A DNA stretch of 64,000 nucleotides, from NCBI RefSeq assembly GCF_002870125.1, contig NZ_PNEO01000003.1, positions 274,934 to 338,933 of the forward strand, in the 5' to 3' direction. Within the stretch, counting starts at the first letter, position 1, and each line of letters opens with the position of its first letter. The translations under genes and the position numbers were made by a program. The notes beneath the pieces are model-generated. The model worked only from the letters and a program-made list of their open reading frames with translations. It made no database searches and was not told the origin of the DNA. The stretch is from Burkholderia sp. WAC0059 (GTDB taxonomy: Bacteria > Pseudomonadota > Gammaproteobacteria > Burkholderiales > Burkholderiaceae). Below, in pieces: positions 36,899 through 45,127 of the stretch.

Positions 36899-37384
36899 TC
36901 AGCCGACCGGCGCCGCGAGCGGCGCGCCGAAAATCGCCCGTTGATAATCGGCCAGCAAGGCGGGTTCTTCGATCGACCCGTGATGATGAAGCTGCCGCCA
37001 TACCCCGTCGATCTTCACGAACCAGCGCGTCGTGCGAATTCGCAGATCGAGCGTCGTGCCGCCGACCGTACACGTGCCCTTCTCGCGGCCGACGAACAGA
37101 TGCCAGTCGTCGCCGCCGTCGCTCGTGAAATCGTAAAACGCCACGCTCACGCGTGCCGGTCCCTCGAAAAGCGTCCGATAGCCGTCGCGAATCGACGTCC
37201 AACCGCGACGAATGCCGCCGATCGGGTTGTTCATGCTGGGCCGCTCGCCGTCCGCCCAATTGCGCGCGAGCGCAACGAGATCCCGGTCGTTGAAAGCGCG
37301 GTAGAAGTCGATCAGCGCGTCTAGCGGACCGCCGTCGCCGGCCCGCGATTCGTCGCCGGTTATTTCGGAAAAGCGCGTCTCCAT
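36899..37384 (-). CDS. SnoaL-like (NTF2-fold) protein
   Basis: A 161-residue protein with the cone-shaped NTF2/SnoaL fold: LDALIDFYRAFNDRDLVALA then RNWADGERPSMNNPIGGIRR, ATG-like SDGGDDWHLFVGREKGTCTV and RTTRWFVKIDGVWRQLHHHG. Such proteins are ketosteroid-isomerase-like enzymes or binding scaffolds; the reaction is not predictable. AGGAGG lies upstream of the ATG at 37384. It sits between the MFS and nitronate monooxygenase genes, suggesting one pathway. Confidence 0.85.
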   Translation of the reverse strand: METRFSEITGDESRAGDGGPLDALIDFYRAFNDRDLVALARNWADGERPSMNNPIGGIRRGWTSIRDGYRTLFEGPARVSVAFYDFTSDGGDDWHLFVGREKGTCTVGGTTLDLRIRTTRWFVKIDGVWRQLHHHGSIEEPALLADYQRAIFGAPLAAPVG

Positions 37385-37461
37385 ACCCTGTTTCCTCCTG
37401 TGCAATCTGTCTGCCCCGTCCCATTGCCCAGTCCCGCCGCCCTGCGACGAGAATCTTTCGT

Positions 37462-38685
37462 TCACGACGAAGCGCGATCGTCCGCCCGATACGCGAGCAT
37501 CGCGACGATGTCGATGGCCAGCGCAGCCACCATCGCGGCCGTCCCGATGGCGAACAGCAGCCGGTAATCGCCGCCGCGCGAGAACACGAACGACAGCCCG
37601 TACGCGGCCACCGCCTGGAACAGCGCGAAGCCGACCGTCGCCGTTCTCCACGCCGGGCCCTGTTGCGCCGGATGGTGCGCGAGCAATTCGTGGATGCGCC
37701 CGAGCACGAGCGGAACCGTGCCGGTCACGAACGCGCCGACGACGACGCTCGACGCCATCAGCCAAAATGGCCCGAGCCCGAGTGCCGGGATGACGACGCC
37801 GCCGATCTCGAGCACGAACGCGACGCGCAGCGCCGGGCCGAAACCGGTCCGGTCGGCCAGCGCGCCGGCGAAGATCGGGCCGACCGTCGCGCCGATGCCG
37901 AACAGCACCCAGTATTCGGCGCCGACGGCCAGGCCCCGGCCGAGCCCGCGGGCGACGAAATCGACGAGAAATATCATGTGCGGCACCCAGCCGGCCGCAT
38001 TCAGCGCGTATTCGACGTACAGCGCGCGCAGCGTCCCCGATTTCGGCGCGCGACCATGGTGGTGCGTCTGGGCAGGAGCGGCCGTCTCGCCCGGCCAGCC
38101 TTTCCATGCGATCGCCGTCAGCGCGGCGGACAACACGCCGAGTCCGACCCAGGTGTCGTGCAGACCGCGTTGCAGCAGCAGCGGAACGAGCGTGCCCGAC
38201 GCAGCGACGCCGATGCCCACGCCCATGAAGATGACGCCGCCCGCGAGGCCGCGCCGGGCAGGCGGCACGTGCGGCAACACCGTCGGCGCAGCCAGCACCA
38301 TCAATGCGCCGCCGGCCAGCCCGGCGAGAAATCGCCATGCGAAAAACCACGCGAACGACACCGGCCAGGCACACGCGAAGAACGCGATCGTCGCCAGCGC
38401 CATCATCGAGCGCAGCGTAACGGCGACCGTCGTGCGCGCCGCGATCGGGCGGCCGGTCAGCGCGCCGGCAAGATAGCCCGCCAGATTCGCCGCGCCGAGA
38501 TAGGCCGCCATCGACGCGCCGAACCAGTGTGCGCTGACAATCGCAGGCAAGAGCGGCGTATAAGCAAAACGCGCGAGTCCGATCCCGACGAGACTTGCGC
38601 AGAAACCGGCCACGGTGGCCCATCCCGCATGTGCGGCCCGCGCTTCGCGGGCCTGCCGGCCGCGCGATTCCACGACCCTGTTCAT
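37462..38685 (-). CDS. YbfB/YjiJ-family MFS transporter
   Basis: A 407-residue, 12-helix permease. It begins with a short Arg-rich stretch and GLARFAYTPLLPAIVSAHWF, the family signature, then LGAANLAGYLAGALTGRPIA, AAPTVLPHVPPARRGLAGGV and GIGATVGPIFAGALADRTGF. The substrate is unknown. ATG 38685 is preferred over a GTG nine bases upstream. It is first of a three-gene operon and divergent from a LysR gene. Confidence 0.87.
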   Translation of the reverse strand: MNRVVESRGRQAREARAAHAGWATVAGFCASLVGIGLARFAYTPLLPAIVSAHWFGASMAAYLGAANLAGYLAGALTGRPIAARTTVAVTLRSMMALATIAFFACAWPVSFAWFFAWRFLAGLAGGALMVLAAPTVLPHVPPARRGLAGGVIFMGVGIGVAASGTLVPLLLQRGLHDTWVGLGVLSAALTAIAWKGWPGETAAPAQTHHHGRAPKSGTLRALYVEYALNAAGWVPHMIFLVDFVARGLGRGLAVGAEYWVLFGIGATVGPIFAGALADRTGFGPALRVAFVLEIGGVVIPALGLGPFWLMASSVVVGAFVTGTVPLVLGRIHELLAHHPAQQGPAWRTATVGFALFQAVAAYGLSFVFSRGGDYRLLFAIGTAAMVAALAIDIVAMLAYRADDRASS

Positions 38686-38876
38686 GTGTATCACCCTTCA
38701 CGCTATTCGATAGCTGAAGCCTACGCGCAATCTAGAATCATAAGAACTGAATTGATTTGATATCACCCATCTCCTATAACGATGAGTGTCATGCCGAAAA
38801 ACCATGCGTCGGCGGCCTTGCCGCCCGATACAATCTTTCGGCCCTACCCGCACCGTTCTTACCGTACCGATCCACC

Positions 38877-39818
38877 ATGGACGTCGCCGACCTGAAAACC
38901 TTCGAAGCCGTCGCCCGGCATGGCAGCATGAGCAAGGCCGCCGCCGAGCTGCACACCGTGCAGTCCAACATCACGGCGCGAATCCGCGCGCTGGAAGACG
39001 AGTTGGGGCTGCCGCTCTTCCAGCGTCACGCGCGCGGCGTCACCGTGACGCCGGCCGGACGGCGCATCCTGCCGTTCGTCGGAAAAATCGCGAGGCTGAT
39101 CGAAGAGGTCCGGACGGCCGCGCGCGACGACGGCGCGCCGAGCGGCCCGCTGGTGCTCGGCAGTCTCGAGACGACGACCGCACTGCGTCTGTCGCCGCTG
39201 CTGACGGCGTTCACCCGTAGCTGGCCCGACGTCCGGCTCGTCGTCAGCACGGGGACGACCGCCCATCTTCTGCAGGACGTGGTCGAATGCCGGCTCGAGG
39301 GCGCGTTCGTCGCCGGGCCGATCGACCATCCGGACCTCCATCGGGAACTGGTCTTCACCGAGGAACTGGTACTGGTCACGAGCCCCGCCGTGCGGTCGCT
39401 GGCGGATCTGACGAAAACTCCCGATCTGAGGACGATCGTGTTCCAGTTCGGCTGCTCCTACCGGCAGCGGCTCGAGGCGTTTCTCGCCGGGCACGGCATC
39501 GTCGCGGCGAAGCCGCTCGAATTCGGCTCGCTCGATGCGATCGTCAGTTGCACGGCGGCCGGCGTCGGCGTGACGCTGCTGCCGAAAGGCGTCGTGGCGC
39601 CCGCGTTCGAAGCGGGCAAGGTCGCCGTCCACCGGCTGCCCAGGGAATTCGCGCTCGTGGACACGCTGTTCATCCGCCGCCACGACGGATACGTATCGAG
39701 CGCGCTGACGGCTTTTCTCGAGATGACGCGGCGCGCCTATGCGGCGCCGAAAGCCGGCCGGGCGGCCAAGGCAAAACCGGTGGCCGCGAAGAAGATGGCG
39801 GGTTCCCTGGCCGGCTGA
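38877..39818 (+). CDS. LysR-family regulator of the MFS-SnoaL-NMO cluster
   Basis: A 313-residue LTTR: MDVADLKTFEAVARHGSMSK then AAAELHTVQSNITARIRALE and DELGLPLFQRHARG is the winged HTH; a solute-binding effector domain follows (LVLGSLETTTALRLSPLL). It ends in a Lys/Ala-rich tail. It is divergent from the MFS gene (191 bases between starts), so it most likely controls that operon. The 231 bases downstream show no gene. Confidence 0.87.
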   Translation: MDVADLKTFEAVARHGSMSKAAAELHTVQSNITARIRALEDELGLPLFQRHARGVTVTPAGRRILPFVGKIARLIEEVRTAARDDGAPSGPLVLGSLETTTALRLSPLLTAFTRSWPDVRLVVSTGTTAHLLQDVVECRLEGAFVAGPIDHPDLHRELVFTEELVLVTSPAVRSLADLTKTPDLRTIVFQFGCSYRQRLEAFLAGHGIVAAKPLEFGSLDAIVSCTAAGVGVTLLPKGVVAPAFEAGKVAVHRLPREFALVDTLFIRRHDGYVSSALTAFLEMTRRAYAAPKAGRAAKAKPVAAKKMAGSLAG

Positions 39819-40049
39819 CGGCGAGCGTTTCTGACGGGCGGAACGGCGCGCCCCGCCAGAAGCTTCGGGAAATCGCGCCCGCGGCACGCTCCGAATGACC
39901 CATACGAGCCGTCAATGCCGGGGCGCTCAACCATTGCGCGTCCCGTCAGGACATGACAAGCGGCACCGGCCTCGCATGCGTCCGATAAAAAATCGGCGAC
40001 GCGGCCGCTCGCGCCACAATATTTTCCTTGCCGAATCGTCAACACCGGT

Positions 40050-40619
40050 ATGGAACCGCCGCCCACCCCGAGCCCGCTGACCGCGCAGGATCGCGAAATC
40101 GCCGATGCCGTGGCCCGCGAGCGCCCGAGGCTGCGCAATTTCATTCGCCGTCGGGTCATCGATCAGGACGAGGCCGAGGACATCCTCCAGGACGTTTTCG
40201 AGGAACTGGTCGAAGCCTACCGGCTGCCGGATTCCATCGAGCAGGTCGGCGCGTGGCTGTTTCGCGTCGCGAGAAACCGGATCGTCGACCGCTTCCGCAA
40301 AAGAAAGGAAGAGCCGCTGCCCGATCCGGTCGAGTCGAACGACGAATACCGGCTGGACCTAGCCCTGCCCTCGCCCGACGGCGGACCCGAGGCCGCTTAT
40401 GCCCGCGCGGCGCTGCTCGACGCGCTGCGTTCCGCCCTCGACGAGCTGCCCGCGAGCCAGCGCGAGATTTTCGTCGCGCACGAACTCGACGGGCGAAGCT
40501 TCAGGGAAATGGCCGAAGCGACGGGGACAAGCATCAATACGCTGCTGGCCCGCAAACGATACGCCGTGCTGCATCTGCGCGAGCGCCTGAAGTCGGCGTA
40601 CGACGGATTCGGGATTTGA
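40050..40619 (+). CDS. ECF-type RNA polymerase sigma factor
   Basis: A 189-residue sigma-70 family protein with region 2 (RRRVIDQDEAEDILQDVFEE, AWLFRVARNRIVDRFRK) and region 4 (LDELPASQREIFVAHELDGR then SFREMAEATGTSINTLLARK). No anti-sigma factor of classical type is next to it; the following gene encodes a small membrane protein that may take that role. It starts a short operon with the membrane protein and a ferredoxin. Confidence 0.88.
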   Translation: MEPPPTPSPLTAQDREIADAVARERPRLRNFIRRRVIDQDEAEDILQDVFEELVEAYRLPDSIEQVGAWLFRVARNRIVDRFRKRKEEPLPDPVESNDEYRLDLALPSPDGGPEAAYARAALLDALRSALDELPASQREIFVAHELDGRSFREMAEATGTSINTLLARKRYAVLHLRERLKSAYDGFGI

Positions 40620-40635
40620 ATCGAAGGAGAACTGA

Positions 40636-40950
40636 ATGAAGTTTCGCCGGAAATTTTTCGCCAAGGCACTGCTGCTGGTTGCGCTCGTCGCCCTGCTGGG
40701 GTGGATCGTCATGGGGCTGTGGAACTGGATCGTCCCGGGCCTCGTTACCGGTGCGCATGCGATCGGCTATCCGCGCGCGGTCGGCCTGCTCGTTCTCTGC
40801 CGGATCCTGTTCGGCGGATTCCGCAAGCATGGCGGCTGCCGCGAACGCATGCAATGGCACCGCTGGCAACGGATGACGCCGGAAGAACGCGACCAGTTCC
40901 GCCCTATGGCAACGCCCCCTTCGCGTCAAAACGAGGAGGCCGGCACATGA
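40636..40950 (+). CDS. Small membrane protein following the sigma factor
   Basis: A 104-residue protein: KFFAKALLLVALVALLGWIV, a second hydrophobic stretch GLVTGAHAIGYPRAVGLLVL, then a cytoplasmic-looking C-terminus with GGFRKHGGCRERMQWHRWQR and MTPEERDQF. The MTPEERDQFR segment recurs at the end of small membrane proteins coupled to ECF sigma factors in Burkholderiaceae. GAAGGAGA precedes the ATG. The function is not known; a sensor role for the sigma factor is an inference from position. Confidence 0.7.
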   Translation: MKFRRKFFAKALLLVALVALLGWIVMGLWNWIVPGLVTGAHAIGYPRAVGLLVLCRILFGGFRKHGGCRERMQWHRWQRMTPEERDQFRPMATPPSRQNEEAGT

Positions 40951-41237
40951 CCCGCGACTCGACCTGCAGGCAGCCGCCCGGCATCATCGCGCCGTCCGTC
41001 GATTTCTCGCGCTGCGAAGGGAAAGCCGACTGCGCCGTCGTTTGCCCCGAGAACGTGTTCGAAATCCGCCGCATCGACAGAACGGACTACCAGACGCTCG
41101 GGCGCCTGCAGCGTTTCAGGTTGCGCGTGCACGGCATGAAAGTGGCCTATGCGCCACGCGCGGATGCGTGCCGTGCATGCGGGCTGTGCGTGTCGGCTTG
41201 CCCCGAGCACGCTGTCACGCTCGTCAGGATGCGCTGA
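40947..41237 (+). CDS. 4Fe-4S ferredoxin-type protein with one incomplete cluster motif
   Basis: A 96-residue protein starting with ATGA overlap on the preceding gene. The C-terminal motif CRACGLCVSACPEHAVT is a complete CxxCxxCxxxCP (C75, C78, C81, C85). The N-terminal motif CEGKADCAVVCP has C23, C29, C33 but a Lys at the second Cys position, so the first cluster may be [3Fe-4S] or lost. It would act as an electron carrier; the partner is unknown. It is operonic with the sigma factor and membrane gene. Confidence 0.82.
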   Translation: MTRDSTCRQPPGIIAPSVDFSRCEGKADCAVVCPENVFEIRRIDRTDYQTLGRLQRFRLRVHGMKVAYAPRADACRACGLCVSACPEHAVTLVRMR

Positions 41238-41365
41238 CCCGGTCGAGCCGGAAAGGCCGGGCCGGGTCCTCACCCCGACATCGCTCCACGCAAACGCGAT
41301 CCAGAATCCGGGCCAAACGAGTCCGCCGGCCCCGATTGCAGCCGCGCCCCAGGGCGTCTACGGAA

Positions 41366-41617
41366 ATGACCATGTTGAGCCCTCACGAATTGGCTACGCT
41401 GATGCTGGTCCGCCACGCGCCCGACCAGATCGACATGACGCGAACCGAGCTCGATACCCTGTTGGGTTGCCGGCTCATTTCGCTCGAACCACCCTGCGGA
41501 GAACGTCGCCGTCCGACGCTCACGCCCGCCGGCGCCTCCCTGCTGGACGCCGCCGCGCGGCTGGAGCGAAAGCGACGCCGGGAAGGCGCGATGCCGGGAG
41601 ACGCGAGCCCGGGCTGA
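41366..41617 (+). CDS. Small hypothetical protein (winged-helix-like)
   Basis: An 83-residue protein: MLSPHELATLMLVRHAPDQI then DMTRTELDTLLGCRLISLEP and RPTLTPAGASLLDAAARL. The helix-strand pattern with TPAGASLL resembles the end of MarR-like wings. Similar small proteins occur in Burkholderia, to my recollection; function unknown. Two ATGs (41366, 41372) are possible. Confidence 0.6.
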   Translation: MTMLSPHELATLMLVRHAPDQIDMTRTELDTLLGCRLISLEPPCGERRRPTLTPAGASLLDAAARLERKRRREGAMPGDASPG

Positions 41618-41700
41618 TGTCAGGCAGGCGCCGGACCGTATCGATGGAAGACCCTCGATTCGCGGGACTGGCACAATCGACCCCCACCCTCATCGATCCG

Positions 41701-41710
41701 CCCCCCCCCC
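41701..41710 (+). repeat. Homopolymeric C10 tract before the ABC exporter
   Basis: Ten cytosines in a row lie 10 bases before the exporter start codon, between likely promoter elements and the start. Poly-C tracts of this size are prone to slippage, so it could tune expression. Confidence 0.85.
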
Positions 41711-41720
41711 GGAAATCCCC

Positions 41721-43535
41721 ATGCCAGGCCCTGTCCCCTCCTCGCCGCGTATCGGCCCGCTCGTCGCCCTGCTGCCGTTCCTGCGCCCCTATGCCGGACG
41801 CTGGGTGCTCGCGTTCCTCGCGCTCGTCACGTCGGCGAGCGCGACCCTCGTGTTGCCGGTGGCGTTCAAATACCTGATCGACCGCGGCTTCGCCGGCGGT
41901 GACCGGACACACATCGACCGCTATTTCCTCGCGCTATTCGTCGTTTCGCTGATATTGGCCGGCGCCACGGCGCTGCGTTTCTACCTGGTTTCGTGGCTGG
42001 GCGAGCGGGTGACCGCCGATTTGCGGCGCGCGGTCTACGGCCACGTGATGGAGATGAGCCCGCAGTTCTTCGAGACCACGCAGACCGGCGAGGTGCTGTC
42101 GCGGCTCACCACCGACACCACGTTGATCCAGGCGGTGGTCGGCACGAGCCTGTCGCTGGGATTGCGCAACGTCTTCCTGATGGTCGGCGGCGTGGCGATG
42201 CTGGTGGTGACGAGTCCCGTGCTGTCCGGCTACATCATCGCCACGCTGATCGTGGTGGTCGTGCCCATCGTCGTCTTCGGACGGCGCGTGCGGCGGCTTT
42301 CGCGCGCCAGCCAGGACAAGGTGGCCAACGCGAGCGCGCTGGCAGGCGAAGTGCTCAACGCCATGCCGACCGTACAGTCGTACACGCAGGAGGCCTTCGA
42401 GGCGCAGCGCTTTGGCGGCGCGGTGGAAGCCGCCTTCGGGACAGCGCTCACGCGCATCCGGGCGCGCGCCTGGCTGACCGCCGTGGTGATCGTGCTGGTG
42501 TTCGCCGCCGTCGTGTTCGTCCTCTGGCTCGGGGCGCAGGCGGTGCTGGCCGGGCGCATGACGGCAGGCCAGTTGTCCCAGTTCATCCTCTACGCGGTAT
42601 TCACGGCCAGCGCCGCGGGGGCAGTGGCCGAGGTATGGGGCGACCTGCAGCGGGCCGCCGGCGCCACCGAGCGACTCTTGCAACTGCTGGCGGCGCGCTC
42701 GCCAGTGGTGGAGGCCGAAACCACCGTGCCGCTGCCGGCTCGCGGAGACGGCATCCGCTTCGACAACGTCAGCTTCTCCTATCCGTCCCGCCCCGGTATC
42801 GCGGCGCTCTCCGGCCTCTCGCTCGAGGTGCGCGAAGGGGAACACGTCGCGCTCGTCGGGCCGTCGGGTGCCGGCAAGACCACCCTGTTTCAACTGCTGC
42901 TGCGCTTCTACGACCCGCAGGCCGGCAGTATCCTGATCAACGGCGTCCCGACACGGCAGGTGCCGCTCTCCGGCTTGCGCCGGGCGATCGGCGTCGTGCT
43001 GCAGGAGTCCGTGATCTTTTCGGGCAGCGTGCTCGACAACATCCGCTACGGCGCGCCCGACGCCACGCTTGCGCAAGTGCAACGCGCTGCCGGCATGGCC
43101 GCAGCGGCCGGCTTTATCGAGGAATTGCCGCAAGGCTACGACACGTTTCTGGGCGAGCGCGGCGTGCGCTTGTCCGGCGGACAGCGTCAGCGCATCGCGA
43201 TCGCCCGCGCGATCCTCAAGAACCCGCCCATCCTGCTGCTCGACGAAGCCACCAGCGCGCTCGACGCGGCCAGCGAACGGCTGGTGCAGCAGGCGCTCGA
43301 TAATGCCGCGCAGAACCGCACCACGCTCGTCATCGCGCACCGTCTTGCCACGGTACAGCAGGCCGACCGCATTATCGTGCTGGAACAGGGCCGCATCGTC
43401 GCGCAGGGTCGTCACGCCGAACTGCTGCTGAGTTCGCCGCTTTATGCCCAGCTTGCGGCCCTGCAGTTCGGCGAGCCGCCAGGGTCGACGGTGGAACGCG
43501 AAGCGGCACGCGATCAGGTTGGCTCCCGCGTGTGA
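41721..43535 (+). CDS. ABC exporter, half-size (MsbA/lipid or drug type)
   Basis: A 604-residue fusion of a six-helix membrane domain (LVALLPFLRPYAGRWVLAFL onward, with PQFFETTQTGEVLSRLTTDT as the coupling segment) and a nucleotide-binding domain with Walker A GPSGAGKTTL, signature LSGGQRQRIAIARAI, Walker B ILLLDEATSALD and IAHRLATVQ. It dimerises to export lipids, drugs or peptides; the substrate is unknown. The 3' end leads into a 0.5 kb stretch without a gene. Confidence 0.93.
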   Translation: MPGPVPSSPRIGPLVALLPFLRPYAGRWVLAFLALVTSASATLVLPVAFKYLIDRGFAGGDRTHIDRYFLALFVVSLILAGATALRFYLVSWLGERVTADLRRAVYGHVMEMSPQFFETTQTGEVLSRLTTDTTLIQAVVGTSLSLGLRNVFLMVGGVAMLVVTSPVLSGYIIATLIVVVVPIVVFGRRVRRLSRASQDKVANASALAGEVLNAMPTVQSYTQEAFEAQRFGGAVEAAFGTALTRIRARAWLTAVVIVLVFAAVVFVLWLGAQAVLAGRMTAGQLSQFILYAVFTASAAGAVAEVWGDLQRAAGATERLLQLLAARSPVVEAETTVPLPARGDGIRFDNVSFSYPSRPGIAALSGLSLEVREGEHVALVGPSGAGKTTLFQLLLRFYDPQAGSILINGVPTRQVPLSGLRRAIGVVLQESVIFSGSVLDNIRYGAPDATLAQVQRAAGMAAAAGFIEELPQGYDTFLGERGVRLSGGQRQRIAIARAILKNPPILLLDEATSALDAASERLVQQALDNAAQNRTTLVIAHRLATVQQADRIIVLEQGRIVAQGRHAELLLSSPLYAQLAALQFGEPPGSTVEREAARDQVGSRV

Positions 43536-44072
43536 CGAACGCGATCCGGACCAGGCGATGGCGCGTGACAGGACACCTCGAAGAACGGATTTCCCTTCCT
43601 GTCATACGGACCGTCGTGAGCGCCGGTTTCCGCGCAGTGCCCTTCGGCGAAACGGCCGGTGAGCGTTTTGCAATTGCGCTTGCATTGCCGGGCCAAAGAG
43701 CGCACTGTCATAAGGTTCGACGTACGGGGTCGCCGACGCTGCATCGACGCCGCCCGATTGTTTCGGTCAACGCGGCGCCCCGGAAAGTAACCCCATAACG
43801 ATCCCGACGGAAAATATCGCGGCAACTCGTTTCGTGCGGTTTCGTGCCTCGGCGCCTTGTTCTGGCGATCCAGCGGTTTCCTTCACGGATTACGCCAATC
43901 GAACGATTTTCATGACCCGGTTGGCCGCACAACATTCTCCGCTCGCAAGAGCGCAAACCCGGGTAGCGTCGTGAAGCGGCTGCCGGCATTTCGAACAGTG
44001 AGCGAATGCCGGCGACAAGCCCGCCATTGGGGTCCTCCCAGGAGGCCCTTCTGAATTTTTTATGGAACCAGC
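43536..44072. other. Intergenic stretch without a supported gene
   Basis: No coding frame here has recognisable features. Near its end is a hairpin with 9-base arms GCCGGCATT (43982-43990) and AATGCCGGC (44005-44013), followed by a short imperfect inverted repeat and a T6 run before the next small gene. Confidence 0.6.
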
Positions 44073-44255
44073 ATGTTCAAGCAAACCAGAGTGTATGCAC
44101 CTTCGCCCGCGAGGCAAAGCGACTTCGTCAGCACGCAGAAGGCGCGTGCCGCCGCACTCGCGAAGGCGGAAAGCGAGCGTGCCCAGAAGCGGCGCGAGAA
44201 TGACGCTCTCCTCGACGTCAACGCCAGCAAGTGGCGATATGACAGCCATTGGTAA
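44073..44255 (+). CDS. Small hypothetical protein
   Basis: A 60-residue, charged, helical protein (TQKARAAALAKAESERAQKR in the middle) with no recognised family. It overlaps the start of the DUF1488 gene by 17 bases, which suggests coupled translation. The ATG is close to an AT-rich stretch. Confidence 0.45.
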   Translation: MFKQTRVYAPSPARQSDFVSTQKARAAALAKAESERAQKRRENDALLDVNASKWRYDSHW

Positions 44256-44532
44256 GTCGATGGGGAAAGGCAATGCGGCGCTCAACTTTCCCAATCCCAG
44301 TCGAATCCACGACGCGTCCAGACATTGCGTGTGCTTCTGGGGTTACGACAATGCCCGCGAGATTGCCTTTCTGGTCGACGACGCACTGCTGACGAAGCTG
44401 AATTCCGGCATGGGTTCGGACGAGCCGACGTTGCTCGCGGTCTTCGACCGCAACCGCGACCGAATTCTGGGGCTGGCGAGAAGCCTGTACAAACGCGGCC
44501 CGCAGAACAGATACTCGATCTCGCATGATTGA
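44239..44532 (+). CDS. DUF1488-family protein
   Basis: A 97-residue protein matching DUF1488: LNFPNPSRIHDASRHCVCFW then GYDNAREIAFLVDDALL and AVFDRNRDRILGLARSLYKR. The family is widespread in Burkholderia and of unknown function. ATG 44260 (MGKGN) would make a 90-residue protein equally close to the domain. Confidence 0.8.
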   Translation: MTAIGKSMGKGNAALNFPNPSRIHDASRHCVCFWGYDNAREIAFLVDDALLTKLNSGMGSDEPTLLAVFDRNRDRILGLARSLYKRGPQNRYSISHD

Positions 44533-44761
44533 GGGGGTCTCTCGGCATGAGGCCCGTGCAAACGTCTTCCTGGCAGAGCCGGGGCATCCGGCAGCGGCCG
44601 CAACAACGACATGCCGGGCCAGTGGTTCGAACGGACCGAGGGCGTCAGGCTCTGGCCGCCCACACCGGCTATCCGAAAATAGGTAGCGACAATTGCCGCC
44701 GGCACGCCCAGAATGGGCGACATGACAGTTGCTTCGCAACTGAAGAACCAGGAGAAGCATG

Positions 44762-44902
44762 ATGGCAAAGGGTCAACTGCGCGGTAATCGCGAGGCGAAA
44801 AAGCCCAAGCAACCCAAGAAATTGCTGTCTCCTGCGGTAGAGGGGACATGGCCGGCAACGTCGAAAACCACCGTACCCAGCAAGCCGGCAAAGAAGAAAT
44901 AG
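44762..44902 (+). CDS. Small basic protein (46 residues)
   Basis: A short gene, MAKGQLRGNREAKKPKQPKK then LLSPAVEG...KPAKKK, very rich in Lys. AGGAGA lies six bases upstream of the ATG and the frame ends in a clean stop. Similar Lys-rich mini-proteins beginning MAKGQ are, to my recollection, conserved in Burkholderia; the role is unknown but nucleic-acid binding is plausible. The flanking 44533-44761 and 44903-45127 hold no gene I could support. Confidence 0.6.
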   Translation: MAKGQLRGNREAKKPKQPKKLLSPAVEGTWPATSKTTVPSKPAKKK

Positions 44903-45127
44903 CGGACGCCCGATCGCATGACTGGAGTCCGTTTTCCTTCGCCGCAGGTCATGTAATTCGACGATCACCGCATCGGCGGTACGTGCCGGTTTTTAAGCCG
45001 CCCGGTTTTTAAGCGACCCATTCGCATTCCGGCATGAGGAGATTTTAGTCTCCCGGCCCATTCCCGTTCGACGCTTTCCGGCACCGGCCCCGCGCCGTTT
45101 TTCGCCTGGCCCGCCCGGCGGCCGGCA

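Noticed and set aside
36899..38701. A 600-codon minus-strand frame covering the MFS and SnoaL genes
   Set aside because: Only its last 161 codons (the SnoaL gene) are real; the rest is an off-frame reading of the MFS gene.
43982..44060. Hairpins in the gap after the ABC exporter as a riboswitch or ncRNA
   Set aside because: The stems are short and imperfect and no known riboswitch core could be recognised.
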